Assembly: GCA_002346535.1 (NCBI GenBank)
Contig: DDZZ01000055.1
Span: 1 to 36,585 of the forward strand
Length of the DNA stretch: 36,585 bases
Source of the DNA: Opitutales bacterium UBA2995
GTDB lineage: Bacteria; Verrucomicrobiota; Verrucomicrobiia; Opitutales; UBA2995
Reading direction: 5' to 3'
The position numbers were made by a program, and so were the translations under genes. Position 1 is the first letter of the stretch; each line of letters starts with the position of its first letter. Below the pieces are notes generated by a model that worked only from the letters and a program-made list of their open reading frames with translations, was not told the origin of the DNA and made no database searches. Below are positions 1 through 8,832 of the stretch, piece after piece.

Positions 1-95
1 GTCGCCCCGCAATTGCGGGGCGACGGCAAGGCACGGGCAATTGCCCTACTTATACGATTCGTTCGCAGTAGGGCGAAGGCATCCATGCCGCGTTG
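1..95. repeat. Nested palindromic intergenic repeat (REP-like)
   Basis: Positions 1-24 are a perfect 24-base palindrome with AATT at its centre and GC-rich arms. Positions 35-46 are a second perfect palindrome, gggcaattgccc. The heptamer gccctac at 43-49 is the reverse complement of gtagggc at 68-74, and ggcat/atgcc forms a small hairpin around 78-89. Nested GC-rich palindromes just outside a gene end are typical of dispersed REP-like elements, but no second copy is in this window, so that assignment is inference. The element lies downstream of the minus-strand DedA gene and may continue left of base 1. Confidence 0.55.
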
Positions 96-97
96 AG

Positions 98-117
98 AAA
101 ATCAAAGACCTGATTTT
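98..117. terminator. Weak AT-rich hairpin downstream of the DedA gene
   Basis: aaaatca at 98-104 and tgatttt at 111-117 form a 7-bp stem with a 6-nt loop, 16 bases beyond the minus-strand stop codon at 133-135. The stem is AT-rich and no clear U-tract follows on the minus strand, so termination is only a possibility. The stronger palindromes at 1-46 could also serve. Confidence 0.25.
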
Positions 118-132
118 GTTCTATATGAACTT

Positions 133-765
133 TTACTTCAAAAACTTCAGCAACACAAACCCACCAATCAACAAGATCATGAAAAGGATGGCCAACCAAT
201 CGAAATATTTTTCGATCAGGACCTTCATCTTCGCTCCGAAATAATAAAGCAAACCTGCCACGATGAAAAACCGAAGAGAGCGACCGATAATGGAAGAAAT
301 CAGGAAACTGGAAAACGAGAACTCAAAAGTCCCGGATGCGATAGTAAACACCTTATAGGGAATCGGAGTAATAGCAGCCATCATATTACTCATGAATCCG
401 TACTCATCGTGCCAGGCCTTCATCTGTTCCATAACAGCCTCGCCATGGTAGGCCCTCACAATGGGTTCACCAATCAGCTCGTAGCCCCAATAGCCAATCC
501 CGTAACCGATCACACCACCCACAATGGATCCAGTCGTACAGATCAGGGCAAAGCGAAAGGCCTTCGTCGGAGCGCCGACACACAAGGCCAGCAACAATAT
601 ATCCGGTGGAATAGGGAAAAAGGAGGATTCCGCCAATGCGATAAAAAACAATGCCCAAGCCCCCCGGGGACGATCCGCCCACGCAATGGTCCATTCGTAT
701 ATGCGACGGAATACGTGCAGCTTTTTTATCTGCCCGGTTTCTTCTGAGGGTGCGTCGAAACTCAT
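133..765 (-). CDS. DedA/YqaA-type (VTT domain) membrane protein
   Basis: 210 residues, ATG start at 765. It shows the SNARE-associated/VTT (DedA) pattern: an N-terminal hydrophobic segment with a conserved acidic residue followed by a proline turn (E46 and PIPPD at 51-55), a glycine-rich segment around 79-91 (GSIVGGVIGYGIG), a central amphipathic region, and two or three further membrane segments ending about residue 208. The short N-terminus and the FFPIPPDILL motif fit the YqaA subfamily. DedA proteins sit in the inner membrane and affect membrane potential and lipid-carrier handling; some are undecaprenyl-phosphate flippases. Which role this one has cannot be read from sequence. It is monocistronic, with palindromic DNA after its stop. 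No Shine-Dalgarno sequence precedes the start. Confidence 0.85.
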   Translation of the reverse strand: MSFDAPSEETGQIKKLHVFRRIYEWTIAWADRPRGAWALFFIALAESSFFPIPPDILLLALCVGAPTKAFRFALICTTGSIVGGVIGYGIGYWGYELIGEPIVRAYHGEAVMEQMKAWHDEYGFMSNMMAAITPIPYKVFTIASGTFEFSFSSFLISSIIGRSLRFFIVAGLLYYFGAKMKVLIEKYFDWLAILFMILLIGGFVLLKFLK

Positions 766-1105
766 TGGCAGCGAAGTGGAGTTGAATTAGGTTTGACGGT
801 CAAGTCTGGGATAAAATCAGGAAATGGATTCAATTTCTGAATTCCAAATGGCTGGCCAAGTATCTGAAAGTCTTCGATTCAATCCGCAGTCGCAGTACTA
901 AAAGTTTGTTTAATTATATTTAGCAACTGAATCGCCGGATCCTACGCTTGCTTGCCAGAGAAAAATAATCTACCTTCCCATTTCCCTAAAATTACTCTTA
1001 AAACAAGTTTTGTAGTGAATCATGCAAACCGCGATTTTTTGAATCGTTGCGTAATAGGTTTTGGTGCTCTGACACTGGGGTCAATTGCGGGATCTCCATA
1101 AACCA
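766..1105. other. Divergent intergenic region between the DedA and cytochrome-like genes
   Basis: About 340 bases separate two divergent genes, so both promoters should lie here. No tRNA, repeat copy or convincing open frame was found. A short inverted repeat, cgatttttt followed by gaatcg, occurs around 1031-1045. No promoter could be assigned with confidence. Confidence 0.5.
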
Positions 1106-4100
1106 ATGCCTAAATACAATCTACAGTTGGAAATCCATTTGTTTTTTATCAGAAACATTTTCCGCATTGCCGTCTGTGGATCACTAGGCCTCCTCTCCAT
1201 AACTCTAAAGGGTCAAATGGATGCCTCATTCAAGTATGAGGAAGTCGTCACTCCGCTTGTAAAGCAATATTGTGTTAAATGCCACGGGACGAAAAAAGCC
1301 AAGGGCGATATCAACCTGGAAGATCTGCTCAAAAGTGAATTAATAGCCGACCACTTCAAATCCTGGGAACTTTTGATGAATATGGTCGAGCTCGCAGATA
1401 TGCCTCCGGACGACGAAGAGAATCAACCAACGGAAAGTGAAAGAGAAAATCTGGTCACATCCGTAAAAGAATTGCTCGAGTATACCATTCGGGAAAACGC
1501 CGGCGACCCAGGCGAGATTGTTCTGCGAAGACTGACCAGTGCAGAATACGCCTATACAATCCAGGACCTAACAGGGCTCGATCTGGACCTGGAAAAAACA
1601 TTTGTCGGCGAAGCCGTAGGCGGTGAAGGATTTTCCAACGTCGGTTCCGTGCAGTTCATGCAGGATGCCATACTGGAACGATATCTTGCGGCGGCCAAAA
1701 CGGTGGCTGCCCATGCCATCATCGGAGCCGGTCCGCTGAAGTTCTATCAGGATCCCGGAAAATCAGGACAGGAACTGTATGCGATCAACCGCATCAACCA
1801 GATCTACCAGCAGAATGGATTCCGGTCCGGCGCAGGAGAAGGAGCTGAGGCCTATGGAATAGAAAATTATCCAAAAGCATTTTATGCGGCCTGGCGCTAC
1901 CTCCACCAAAACACTTTGAATTTGGGGGTGGTCTCTTTGGTGGACTTGGCAAAGGAAGAATCAATTTCACCGAAGTTTTTAAATCATATCTGGAAAGTTC
2001 TCAATGCACCCTCACCTTCCTTTCCAACCGATCAGATTGTTTCAATCTGGAAGGAACTGCCCAAACCAAATCTTGAGGCCAGGCCCTCAATGGAATTCAC
2101 GGTCCGCGAGGCCTGTTCCGGAATTTACGACAAAATGCTCAACTGGCAAAAGACACTGGCCGCCAGTACAATCGACGATGAAGAGTATGCGATCCTGACC
2201 GAGACATCCTTTTATCCTCAGGGGGCACACCCTTTTTCAGTCCAACTCAACAAAAGTGGAACTGACACGATTGAGTTCGAGATTTACGTTCGAGGAGTCT
2301 CGGGTTCAGATGATCTGAAACCGGCAATCATTTGGATGAATCCCCGCATCGAGCTTCACAATGAGGGAGAATACATAGGGGGGCATCCTTTAAATCAGTA
2401 TGCCGATCAGGATACCATAGATCGATTGAATTTTGGGAAGGGCCTCGGCGGTGAAGATATTAGAAGAAAATATTTTGCGACCAGTGGATCGACAAAACTT
2501 TCCATAAAAATACCAAATCCGGAAAACGCTAACAGCGTGACTTTTGAGGTGACCCCTACTCTAGACGTCAACAATGGAGATGATTGTATGGTGCGAATTG
2601 AGATTTCGGATGGACTCCGAGCGCGGACCGAAAATGTAGCCTCAACGGGATTTGCATCGGCGCTGCTTACAAACCCCGACAGCCCGCATTTGGATCAATG
2701 GACTACCGGTGTTCGAGAATTCGCATTAAACCTTCCGCAGGTATCACACCGCGAAGCCGCACCCTCAGACCGAGATTGGATTCCCGAACCTTTCGACAGC
2801 GCTTACAATAAGCCGGAGAGGAATTACTATCACATCGCTGTAAAATACCACAGAGATGATCGATTCCTGACAGAAACAATTTTAAACGATACGACTAAGT
2901 TAAAATTGGACCATGCCTGGACGGACCTCCTGACATCCTTCGACTTTCACAACACTATCTTCCGTTTTGTAAACAACAAATATCAATTGCAGAGTCCGGT
3001 AAGCACGGTTGAGGAAATCGACCCAATCTGGATGAACCAATTATCCGGAAAAGAACACGAGCGGGTGTCTCATCTGTACACCAATTACAACCACCACCTG
3101 GCCAAACTCGAAGCTGCGGAGACCGGTCACCTAGAGGAGGCACTTCAATTCGCAGAAAAAGCTTGGCGCAGGCCGCTCGCCAACACCGACCGCAATCGGC
3201 TGGGAAATTTTTACAACACACTAAGAACCGAGAAGGCCCTCAGCCATGAAAACGCTGTTCGCTCCTTGCTGGCGCGCATACTGGTTTCACCCGAATTCCT
3301 TTATCGGATAGAAACTCCCTCCGTAAATGAAGGTATCATGATGCTCTCCAATTACGAACTGGCCAGTCGATTAAGCTATTTCCTCTGGTCTTCTCGACCT
3401 GATGAAGAACTGCTCCGCGCAGCCAGGGCTGGAGAACTAAGTGTACCCGAAAACCTAGCACAACAGGCCAGGCGCATGCTTACAGATCGAAAAGCCAGGC
3501 GATTCGCAACCGAGTTTTTCGGCCAGTGGTTCGGGTTTTACCGATTCGATGATTTTACTGGAATCGACACAATCCACTTCTCCGAATTTACCGACAAATT
3601 AAAAGCATCCCTTTACGACGAATCTGTCAGCTTTTTTGAATACATCGTCGCCGAAGACAGACCGGTAGATGAAATTCTATTCGCAGATTATACCTTCCTC
3701 GACCAGAAATTGGCCGACCATTACGGTATTCCATTCACAGTCGATGACAATTCCGTTGGAAAAACTAAACTGATTCAAGGTACTCGCCAATACAACCGTG
3801 GAGGATTATTGCGGCAGGGCGCGATACTGGCTACTACTTCCGCCCCATTGCGCACCAGTGCGGTGAAACGCGGCGACTGGATTTTACGGCGAATTTTAAA
3901 TACACCAACTCCTTCGCCACCAGCCGATGCAGGTTCCCTTCCTTCAGGCGAAATTGTTCCAGACGGAAAATCAGTGCGGGAGCGACTGGTGGCCCATCGT
4001 AAAGATCCTTCCTGTATGAATTGCCACACTAAAATCGATCCGCTCGGGTTTGCCTTGGAAAATTTTAATCCTATTGGTAAATGGCGAGACGCCTACCTCG

Positions 4101-4426
4101 ATGGAGGAGCGATTGAGACAACCGGCGTGCTGAATGACGGGACTGAAATTAGCACCATGGACGATCTCTTCGCTTACCTAAGGCAGGAAAAAAACACCTT
4201 CTATCGCAATATATGCGAAAAACTATTGGGCTATGCGCTTGGTCGAAGCGAAAATTTATCGGACCGCTTATTGATCGACAAAATGATGCAGATTCTCGAC
4301 AATGACCCTCGATTTTCCACCTTGGTCACCGAAATTGTCACCAGTAAACAATTTCGGTACAAGAGAAGCCAAGGTGTGGAATCTGCAAAATACCCTAAGG
4401 CGGAGAACACAGATAGCAAAATTTAA
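1106..4426 (+). CDS. Exported PSCyt-type protein (DUF1587/1595/1592/1588/1585)
   Basis: 1106 residues from the ATG at 1106; the frame also opens at a TTG at 1085 (seven residues more), which has a GGGG a few bases upstream. The N-terminus has a hydrophobic export segment (about 15-34). A planctomycete-type cytochrome motif CVKCH follows (C56-H60). In order come DUF1587-like (about 138-200, RRLTSAEYAYTIQDLTG), a variable middle, DUF1595-like (676-737, AWRRPL), DUF1592-like (747-873, ELASRLSYFLWSSRPDEEL), DUF1588-like (893-990, with a second haem-type motif CMNCH at 970-974) and DUF1585-like (1030-1100, LLGYALGR). This architecture is common in Planctomycetes and Verrucomicrobia; its biochemical role is not established, though two CxxCH motifs suggest haem binding in the periplasm. 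The DUF1552 gene follows after two bases, so the two form an operon. Confidence 0.9.
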   Translation: MPKYNLQLEIHLFFIRNIFRIAVCGSLGLLSITLKGQMDASFKYEEVVTPLVKQYCVKCHGTKKAKGDINLEDLLKSELIADHFKSWELLMNMVELADMPPDDEENQPTESERENLVTSVKELLEYTIRENAGDPGEIVLRRLTSAEYAYTIQDLTGLDLDLEKTFVGEAVGGEGFSNVGSVQFMQDAILERYLAAAKTVAAHAIIGAGPLKFYQDPGKSGQELYAINRINQIYQQNGFRSGAGEGAEAYGIENYPKAFYAAWRYLHQNTLNLGVVSLVDLAKEESISPKFLNHIWKVLNAPSPSFPTDQIVSIWKELPKPNLEARPSMEFTVREACSGIYDKMLNWQKTLAASTIDDEEYAILTETSFYPQGAHPFSVQLNKSGTDTIEFEIYVRGVSGSDDLKPAIIWMNPRIELHNEGEYIGGHPLNQYADQDTIDRLNFGKGLGGEDIRRKYFATSGSTKLSIKIPNPENANSVTFEVTPTLDVNNGDDCMVRIEISDGLRARTENVASTGFASALLTNPDSPHLDQWTTGVREFALNLPQVSHREAAPSDRDWIPEPFDSAYNKPERNYYHIAVKYHRDDRFLTETILNDTTKLKLDHAWTDLLTSFDFHNTIFRFVNNKYQLQSPVSTVEEIDPIWMNQLSGKEHERVSHLYTNYNHHLAKLEAAETGHLEEALQFAEKAWRRPLANTDRNRLGNFYNTLRTEKALSHENAVRSLLARILVSPEFLYRIETPSVNEGIMMLSNYELASRLSYFLWSSRPDEELLRAARAGELSVPENLAQQARRMLTDRKARRFATEFFGQWFGFYRFDDFTGIDTIHFSEFTDKLKASLYDESVSFFEYIVAEDRPVDEILFADYTFLDQKLADHYGIPFTVDDNSVGKTKLIQGTRQYNRGGLLRQGAILATTSAPLRTSAVKRGDWILRRILNTPTPSPPADAGSLPSGEIVPDGKSVRERLVAHRKDPSCMNCHTKIDPLGFALENFNPIGKWRDAYLDGGAIETTGVLNDGTEISTMDDLFAYLRQEKNTFYRNICEKLLGYALGRSENLSDRLLIDKMMQILDNDPRFSTLVTEIVTSKQFRYKRSQGVESAKYPKAENTDSKI

Positions 4427-4428
4427 AG

Positions 4429-5787
4429 ATGCCATTTTTACAGCGATCAAAAGCCATTTCGCGCCGCAACTTTCTGCGGGGCGCGAGTTTGACCTTGGCG
4501 CTTCCCTGGATGGAATCGATTCCCACGTTTGCGGCTGAAACCGGAAAGCGTTTGGCAAGTGCAGTTTCGGATAATGTTCCCGTTCGCTTTGGCTGTATCT
4601 TTTTCTCAAACGGAGTTGAGCCGGCTCACTGGTGGGCGAATAAGACAAAAGCGGGTATGGAAATAGGCCCCGGTTTGTCTCCCATGGCACCCTACACGAA
4701 TGATTTCACTTTTATCCGTGGCCTATTCAACCAGCAAGCCGCAGACCACGACAGTGCACACATGGGGCGTACGGCCAATCTACTTTCCGGCGCCTGGGTT
4801 AGCAAAGACCAAAGGATCATCGAGGTGGGCGAAACCATGGACCAGATCATGGCTAAGCAAATCGGCAAGCAAACCCTGTTGCCGAGTCTCGTCGTCGGGA
4901 TCGAACCTACCGAACTGCGGCTCGAAGATGGACTGTCGATGATTTACGGTTCGAATATTTCCTGGAGCACTGACACCAAACCGACGATGAAGGAGATTTA
5001 CCCAGCCCGAGTGTTCGACCTTCTCATTGGCGGAGGCAATCGCGAACTCGATCAGAGCGTACTAGATGAAGTCCTGGAAGATGCCAACTACTTGAAGAAT
5101 CGAATCGCCTATGCAGACAAACAAAAGCTGGGCGACTACCTAGACTCCATACGCGACATTGAAACCCGAATTGAAAACGCTTCCAAAGAAAACAGGCTGG
5201 AAGGTTGGCGACCGGCGATTAGCGAACCCAATATGGAACGTCCCGCGGACGCATTGCCTCAAAACATACCAGACCATATGAAGCTCATGCTGGACTTGAT
5301 CGTATTAGCGTTCCAGATGAACAAGACCCGCATCGCCACATGCATGCTGAATAACGATCTTTCTCAAATGAACTTCGGGTTCCTCGAGGACGTTCAAGGC
5401 AGCCTGCATCTGGACCTGACTCACAATGGTCGCAACCCGGAACTGGAAGCAATGTATCTCAAGACCAATCAATTCCACTGCGAGCAATTTGCTTATATGT
5501 TGGAACGCATGAAGAACATCGATGAAGGGGGTCAATCGCTCCTCGATAACTCCATGATGCTTTTCTGCTCCAATTTCTTTGACGGCGACCTGCACCAGGC
5601 AGACCACATGCCTTACCTCTTGGCGGGCAAAGGAGGCGGAACATTAAATCCCGGAAAAGTCCTGGATTTTCTTGGTGAAGACATCAGCAACCGCCGCGCC
5701 TGCAGCTTGTATTTGTCTCTAATGGACCGCATGGGAGTCCAAGTAGCGCAATTTGGCGATACCACTCGGCGCCTGAATGTGATTTAA
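4429..5787 (+). CDS. Tat-exported DUF1552 protein
   Basis: 452 residues, ATG start two bases after the stop of the cytochrome-like gene, so co-expression is nearly certain. The N-terminus carries a twin-arginine signal (SRRNFLRG near residues 11-18, then a hydrophobic stretch ending at AA around 36). The body matches DUF1552: FGCIFFSNGVEPAHWW near 54-69, FIRGLFNQQAADHDSAH, then MLNNDLSQMNF and MLFCSNFFDGDLHQADHMPYLLAGKGG late in the protein. DUF1552 proteins almost always accompany DUF1592-type proteins in Planctomycetes and Verrucomicrobia, and their activity is not known to me. Tat export of a folded protein and the conserved His/Asp/Asn clusters suggest, but do not show, a metal or cofactor. 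An unrelated minus-strand gene starts about 150 bases downstream. Confidence 0.9.
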   Translation: MPFLQRSKAISRRNFLRGASLTLALPWMESIPTFAAETGKRLASAVSDNVPVRFGCIFFSNGVEPAHWWANKTKAGMEIGPGLSPMAPYTNDFTFIRGLFNQQAADHDSAHMGRTANLLSGAWVSKDQRIIEVGETMDQIMAKQIGKQTLLPSLVVGIEPTELRLEDGLSMIYGSNISWSTDTKPTMKEIYPARVFDLLIGGGNRELDQSVLDEVLEDANYLKNRIAYADKQKLGDYLDSIRDIETRIENASKENRLEGWRPAISEPNMERPADALPQNIPDHMKLMLDLIVLAFQMNKTRIATCMLNNDLSQMNFGFLEDVQGSLHLDLTHNGRNPELEAMYLKTNQFHCEQFAYMLERMKNIDEGGQSLLDNSMMLFCSNFFDGDLHQADHMPYLLAGKGGGTLNPGKVLDFLGEDISNRRACSLYLSLMDRMGVQVAQFGDTTRRLNVI

Positions 5788-5932
5788 TTGGAATACTAAG
5801 AATTTCACTAACCTCACAAATTCAATGCCCTATTAGTGCGATTCGCGAGATTCGTAGTTTATACCTAAATCTTTGAAAACCATCCGGCCACAAAAGAACG
5901 AATTAAAGTATCGATTACAAAGAAATCGGTTT

Positions 5933-6244
5933 TCACCGACCCATGTTTTGTTCCTGCCCCAAAGAATACTCCGCCAATTGAACTCCTCGATTTTCGGTTT
6001 TCATCAACCAGGCCAGATAAAGGTCAACCTTATCTGATTCATTGAGTTGCCAGGGTATGTTGCTTGAGTCCAATCGATCACTAATCGCACTCAGGGTTAG
6101 GGCCACGCTCACCAACAAATTGAAAGACTTGGTAAATCTGAATGAGGGGATCTGCATGAGAACATCGGCCATGTGATACGCCTCATCGCTCAATCCCTCC
6201 TCTTCCATAACATAACAAATTGCCAGCAGTTCATTCAGGTCCAA
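5933..6244 (-). CDS. Small hypothetical protein
   Basis: 103 residues from a TTG start at 6244, or 91 residues from the first ATG at 6208 (MEEEGLSDEAYHMADV). The protein is helical-looking, acidic at the N-terminus, with one hydrophobic patch (SFNLLVSVALTLSAISDRL). I recognise no family. There is no signal peptide, metal site or catalytic motif. It lies between a complete cassette and a decayed methyltransferase, so it may itself be a remnant. Neither start has a Shine-Dalgarno sequence. Confidence 0.45.
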   Translation of the reverse strand: MDLNELLAICYVMEEEGLSDEAYHMADVLMQIPSFRFTKSFNLLVSVALTLSAISDRLDSSNIPWQLNESDKVDLYLAWLMKTENRGVQLAEYSLGQEQNMGR

Positions 6245-6305
6245 TTCCTACAACGAAATACAACCTAGCTTGAGTGAGGTAGCTGCCAACTTGTAACTTG
6301 CTTCT

Positions 6306-6640
6306 TTAAGTTGAGAGAAACAGAGATACTTCCACCCTCTTCCTTCCTGTGATGGTGCAGGCTGATCCACTTGCAACTGCCATGGTCACATCCGGATTGA
6401 TGCGATGGTTGTAGCTTTCCTCGATTACATGCAAATCCTTAAAGCCGAAACACTCACAAGACCGTAAGGCGGCTGGGATATTATGTGGCTGAAATACATT
6501 TTCAAAAACCACGGATACTTGCCTAGTGCGGCTAACGAGAACTGAATGCATTTGAGCTTTTTTCTCCTCGGATACATAGTTTCTATAAATTGAGTGAGGC
6601 TTTTTCCGGAAGTTAGGTTTTCGAGAAAATTGTAATAAAC
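6306..6640 (-). pseudogene. Decayed TrmH/SpoU-family RNA methyltransferase
   Basis: Reading the minus strand from about 6585 down to 6306 gives a stretch beginning YVSEEKKAQMHSVLVSRTRQ, followed by VSVVFENVFQPHN and then LRSCECFGFKDLHVIEE. This matches the N-terminal part of TrmH-type tRNA 2'-O-ribose methyltransferases, where a helical lead-in is followed by RTR, VVxExxxxPHN and the CDxFGxxxxHVIE region. The expected upstream piece (VYYNFLENL, near 6616-6642) is in a different frame, so at least one frameshift lies between. After INPDV the similarity dissolves and a stop appears at 6306-6308, so the SAM-binding knot is missing. It is not expected to encode an active enzyme. Confidence 0.65.
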
Positions 6641-6912
6641 GTCTGTTCGGCGCGGCATTAAACCATTGAGGGGTATCTGCTCGCGCAGGTCAAAGGCTTC
6701 CAAAGAATCATACCCATGTTGTAGCCATGGCAATGGCAACATTGAATGAAATTCTGAGGGCGTGAAATATCGTAATCGGTTAGATACAAGGTTCGTGTCT
6801 CACCTTCGCCTCTCAATTGAGGAGCGAAGGAGGATGACCCCTTAGCCAAGATCGAAATCCCGGCATTGACGATAACCCGAATGAATCCTTAACTCTGCTG
6901 TTTTCCTCTAAG
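6641..6912. other. Intergenic region upstream of aroC
   Basis: About 270 bases between the decayed methyltransferase and aroC. Short minus-strand open frames here have no recognisable product. The aroC promoter should lie in the last 100 bases, but no clear -35/-10 pair was found, and no Shine-Dalgarno sequence precedes the aroC ATG. Confidence 0.4.
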
Positions 6913-8013
6913 ATGAACTCTAATTCCTATGGCAAACTCTTTTCTATTTCCACCTGGGGCGAAAGTCACGGTGGTGGAATAGGCGTCGTTGTGGATGGAT
7001 GTCCGCCCAAATTGCCCATCACGGAAGCGGAAATCCAATTCGAGTTAGATCGCCGCCGCCCGGGGCAAAGTGATATTACCACTCCGCGCAAGGAAACCGA
7101 TGCGGTATCCATCGTTTCGGGAACCTATAATGGTAAAACGATCGGCACTCCCATTGCCATGTATGTGCCCAATTCGGATCACCGGCCCGAAGCTTACGCG
7201 GAGATGAAAGAAAAGTTTCGCCCATCTCACGCAGACTACACCTACCAAATTAAATACGGAATCAAGAACCACGAAGGAGGAGGTCGAAGTTCCGCTCGTG
7301 AGACTGTTGGTCGCGTGGCTGCCGGAGCCATCGCCAAGAAAATCCTAAAACTGGCAGGCGCGGTCAAAATCCGTTCCTACGTCAAACGCATCAAGGACAT
7401 TGAAGCCAACTTATCAAATGATTTCCCGAGCTTGGAAGCGGTAGAGGCTAATCCCGTTCGCTGTCCTGATCCGGAGTCGGCCGAAAGGATGATCAAGCTG
7501 ATCAAAGATGTGCGCAGCCAGGGCGATTCAGTCGGGGGAATCATTGAAACCCGTGTAAGAAACCTGCCAGTCGGACTCGGCGAACCTGTGTTCGACCGTC
7601 TGGAAGCGGACCTCGCCAAGGGGATGTTATCTTTGCCGGCTACCAAAGGTTTTGAAGTTGGTAGTGGGTTTTCCGGTACATTCCTTCAGGGATCGGAACA
7701 CAACGACCTTTTCGAAAACAAGGACGGGAAAATCGGCACCAAAACCAACAATTCCGGCGGCGTTCAGGGCGGTATCTCCAATGGCGAGGAGCTGATCTTC
7801 CGCGTAGCCTTCAAACCGACAGCCACCATTCTTCAGCCACAGCAAACCGTCGACACAGATGGAAATGAGACGGAGCTTAAAGGTCGCGGACGCCATGACC
7901 CCTGTGTCCTCCCAAGAGCAGTGCCCATCGTAGAAGCCATGACAGCCCTGGTGCTGGTCGACCACTGGATGCGCCAATCAGCCCAAAACAAAACGTTCTC
8001 ATTTGAAGAGTAG
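6913..8013 (+). CDS. aroC: Chorismate synthase
   Basis: 366 residues, the usual length for the family, with ATG at 6913. Chorismate synthase converts 5-enolpyruvylshikimate-3-phosphate to chorismate using reduced FMN, the last step of the shikimate pathway, in the cytoplasm. Signatures are clear: FSISTWGESHGGGIGVVVDG at the N-terminus, RRPGQSDITTPRKETD, SHADYTYQIKYGIKNHEGGG and RSSARETVGRVAAGAIAKK, SGFSGTFLQGSEHND, NNSGGVQGGISNGEEL, and GRHDPCVLPRAVPIVEAM near the C-terminus. The conserved histidines and arginines of the FMN and substrate sites are present. It is followed after eight bases by a CobW-like gene, so the two are probably co-transcribed. No other aro genes are in the window. Confidence 0.97.
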   Translation: MNSNSYGKLFSISTWGESHGGGIGVVVDGCPPKLPITEAEIQFELDRRRPGQSDITTPRKETDAVSIVSGTYNGKTIGTPIAMYVPNSDHRPEAYAEMKEKFRPSHADYTYQIKYGIKNHEGGGRSSARETVGRVAAGAIAKKILKLAGAVKIRSYVKRIKDIEANLSNDFPSLEAVEANPVRCPDPESAERMIKLIKDVRSQGDSVGGIIETRVRNLPVGLGEPVFDRLEADLAKGMLSLPATKGFEVGSGFSGTFLQGSEHNDLFENKDGKIGTKTNNSGGVQGGISNGEELIFRVAFKPTATILQPQQTVDTDGNETELKGRGRHDPCVLPRAVPIVEAMTALVLVDHWMRQSAQNKTFSFEE

Positions 8014-8021
8014 TTGGTAAG

Positions 8022-8750
8022 GTGGTGTCAGAATTTGTTTATCTTGTATTGGGTTGCCAAAATTCCGGCCGCCGCGAAGTTCTCTACGACATCGTAAAGG
8101 ATCTGGCTTCCGAATCGGGTCCCTTCACGGTTCTGATTTCGGAATCGGAAACTTCTAACGATTGGCAAGTCAAATTGTCCGAATTGGACAACGTAACCAT
8201 AGAATTGTTTTTAGGAGAAACGGGGACCATTAAGCCCGAACACCTGAATCCTCACCACACTAATGTGATACTTTCATTAGGTCTCGCCAATCCTGTCGAC
8301 CAGGTGGAAGCCATGAAGCTGCTTTTTGAGCAGGTCAATTGCGATCTTGGCCGCATTCTCACGGTGGTCCATTGCGATCAGCTCGAATCACACAAACAGC
8401 TCTTTTCCTGGTACGATGCCTGTATCCATTTTTCGGATGCATGCCTGGTAAATCGGGGGAATGAAACTACAAACCAGTTTGTTCAGAACTTTATTAACCG
8501 TTACGAGGAACAACACTTCCCGTGCCTATTTGAAACTACACGCGGAGGTAGCGTCAAAAACCCCGGACTGATTCTTGAACCACAAGCCAGACGTATCTCC
8601 CTTTATTTTGAACCAAAGGAAGACCGATGGTTGGACGAGGAGCAGGACTGGGATGACGATGAATCTAGCGTCGATCCTTACATACAAAGACTCGCCGGGG
8701 GTAGCCGCGCCAAGTGGATCCCGGAAATTCAAACTATTCTGAATGGTTAA
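8022..8750 (+). CDS. CobW-like protein with degenerate P-loop
   Basis: 242 residues from GTG at 8022 (a second GTG follows at once), eight bases after aroC. AAGG overlaps just before the start, one of the few SD-like sequences in the window. The fold order resembles the GTPase domain of CobW/COG0523 (G3E) proteins: strand plus P-loop position (YLVLGCQNSGRRE, 7-19), a central region, ILTVVHCDQ (112-120) where CobW has VVTVVDAxxF, then FSDACLVNRGN (137-147) where CobW has ADVIVLNKxD. The Walker A lysine and serine/threonine are replaced by RR, and NKxD by NRGN, so nucleotide hydrolysis is unlikely. The C-terminus is acidic (EEQDWDDDESS). Function unknown: a non-catalytic G3E relative is my inference, and an unrelated alpha/beta protein is the alternative. 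Confidence 0.65.
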   Translation: MVSEFVYLVLGCQNSGRREVLYDIVKDLASESGPFTVLISESETSNDWQVKLSELDNVTIELFLGETGTIKPEHLNPHHTNVILSLGLANPVDQVEAMKLLFEQVNCDLGRILTVVHCDQLESHKQLFSWYDACIHFSDACLVNRGNETTNQFVQNFINRYEEQHFPCLFETTRGGSVKNPGLILEPQARRISLYFEPKEDRWLDEEQDWDDDESSVDPYIQRLAGGSRAKWIPEIQTILNG

Positions 8751-8832
8751 GCAGAATATCAAGGCGGAGGAAATAATCGCCTGAATTCAGACAATTAGCA
8801 CCTGAGAATTACAAAATCCATTCCTGCAAAGA
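8751..8832. other. Short intergenic stretch after the CobW-like gene
   Basis: The first part of a 1-kb stretch without an intact gene (8751-9785). Nothing recognisable lies in these 82 bases, and no hairpin with a U-tract follows the stop at 8750. Confidence 0.4.
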
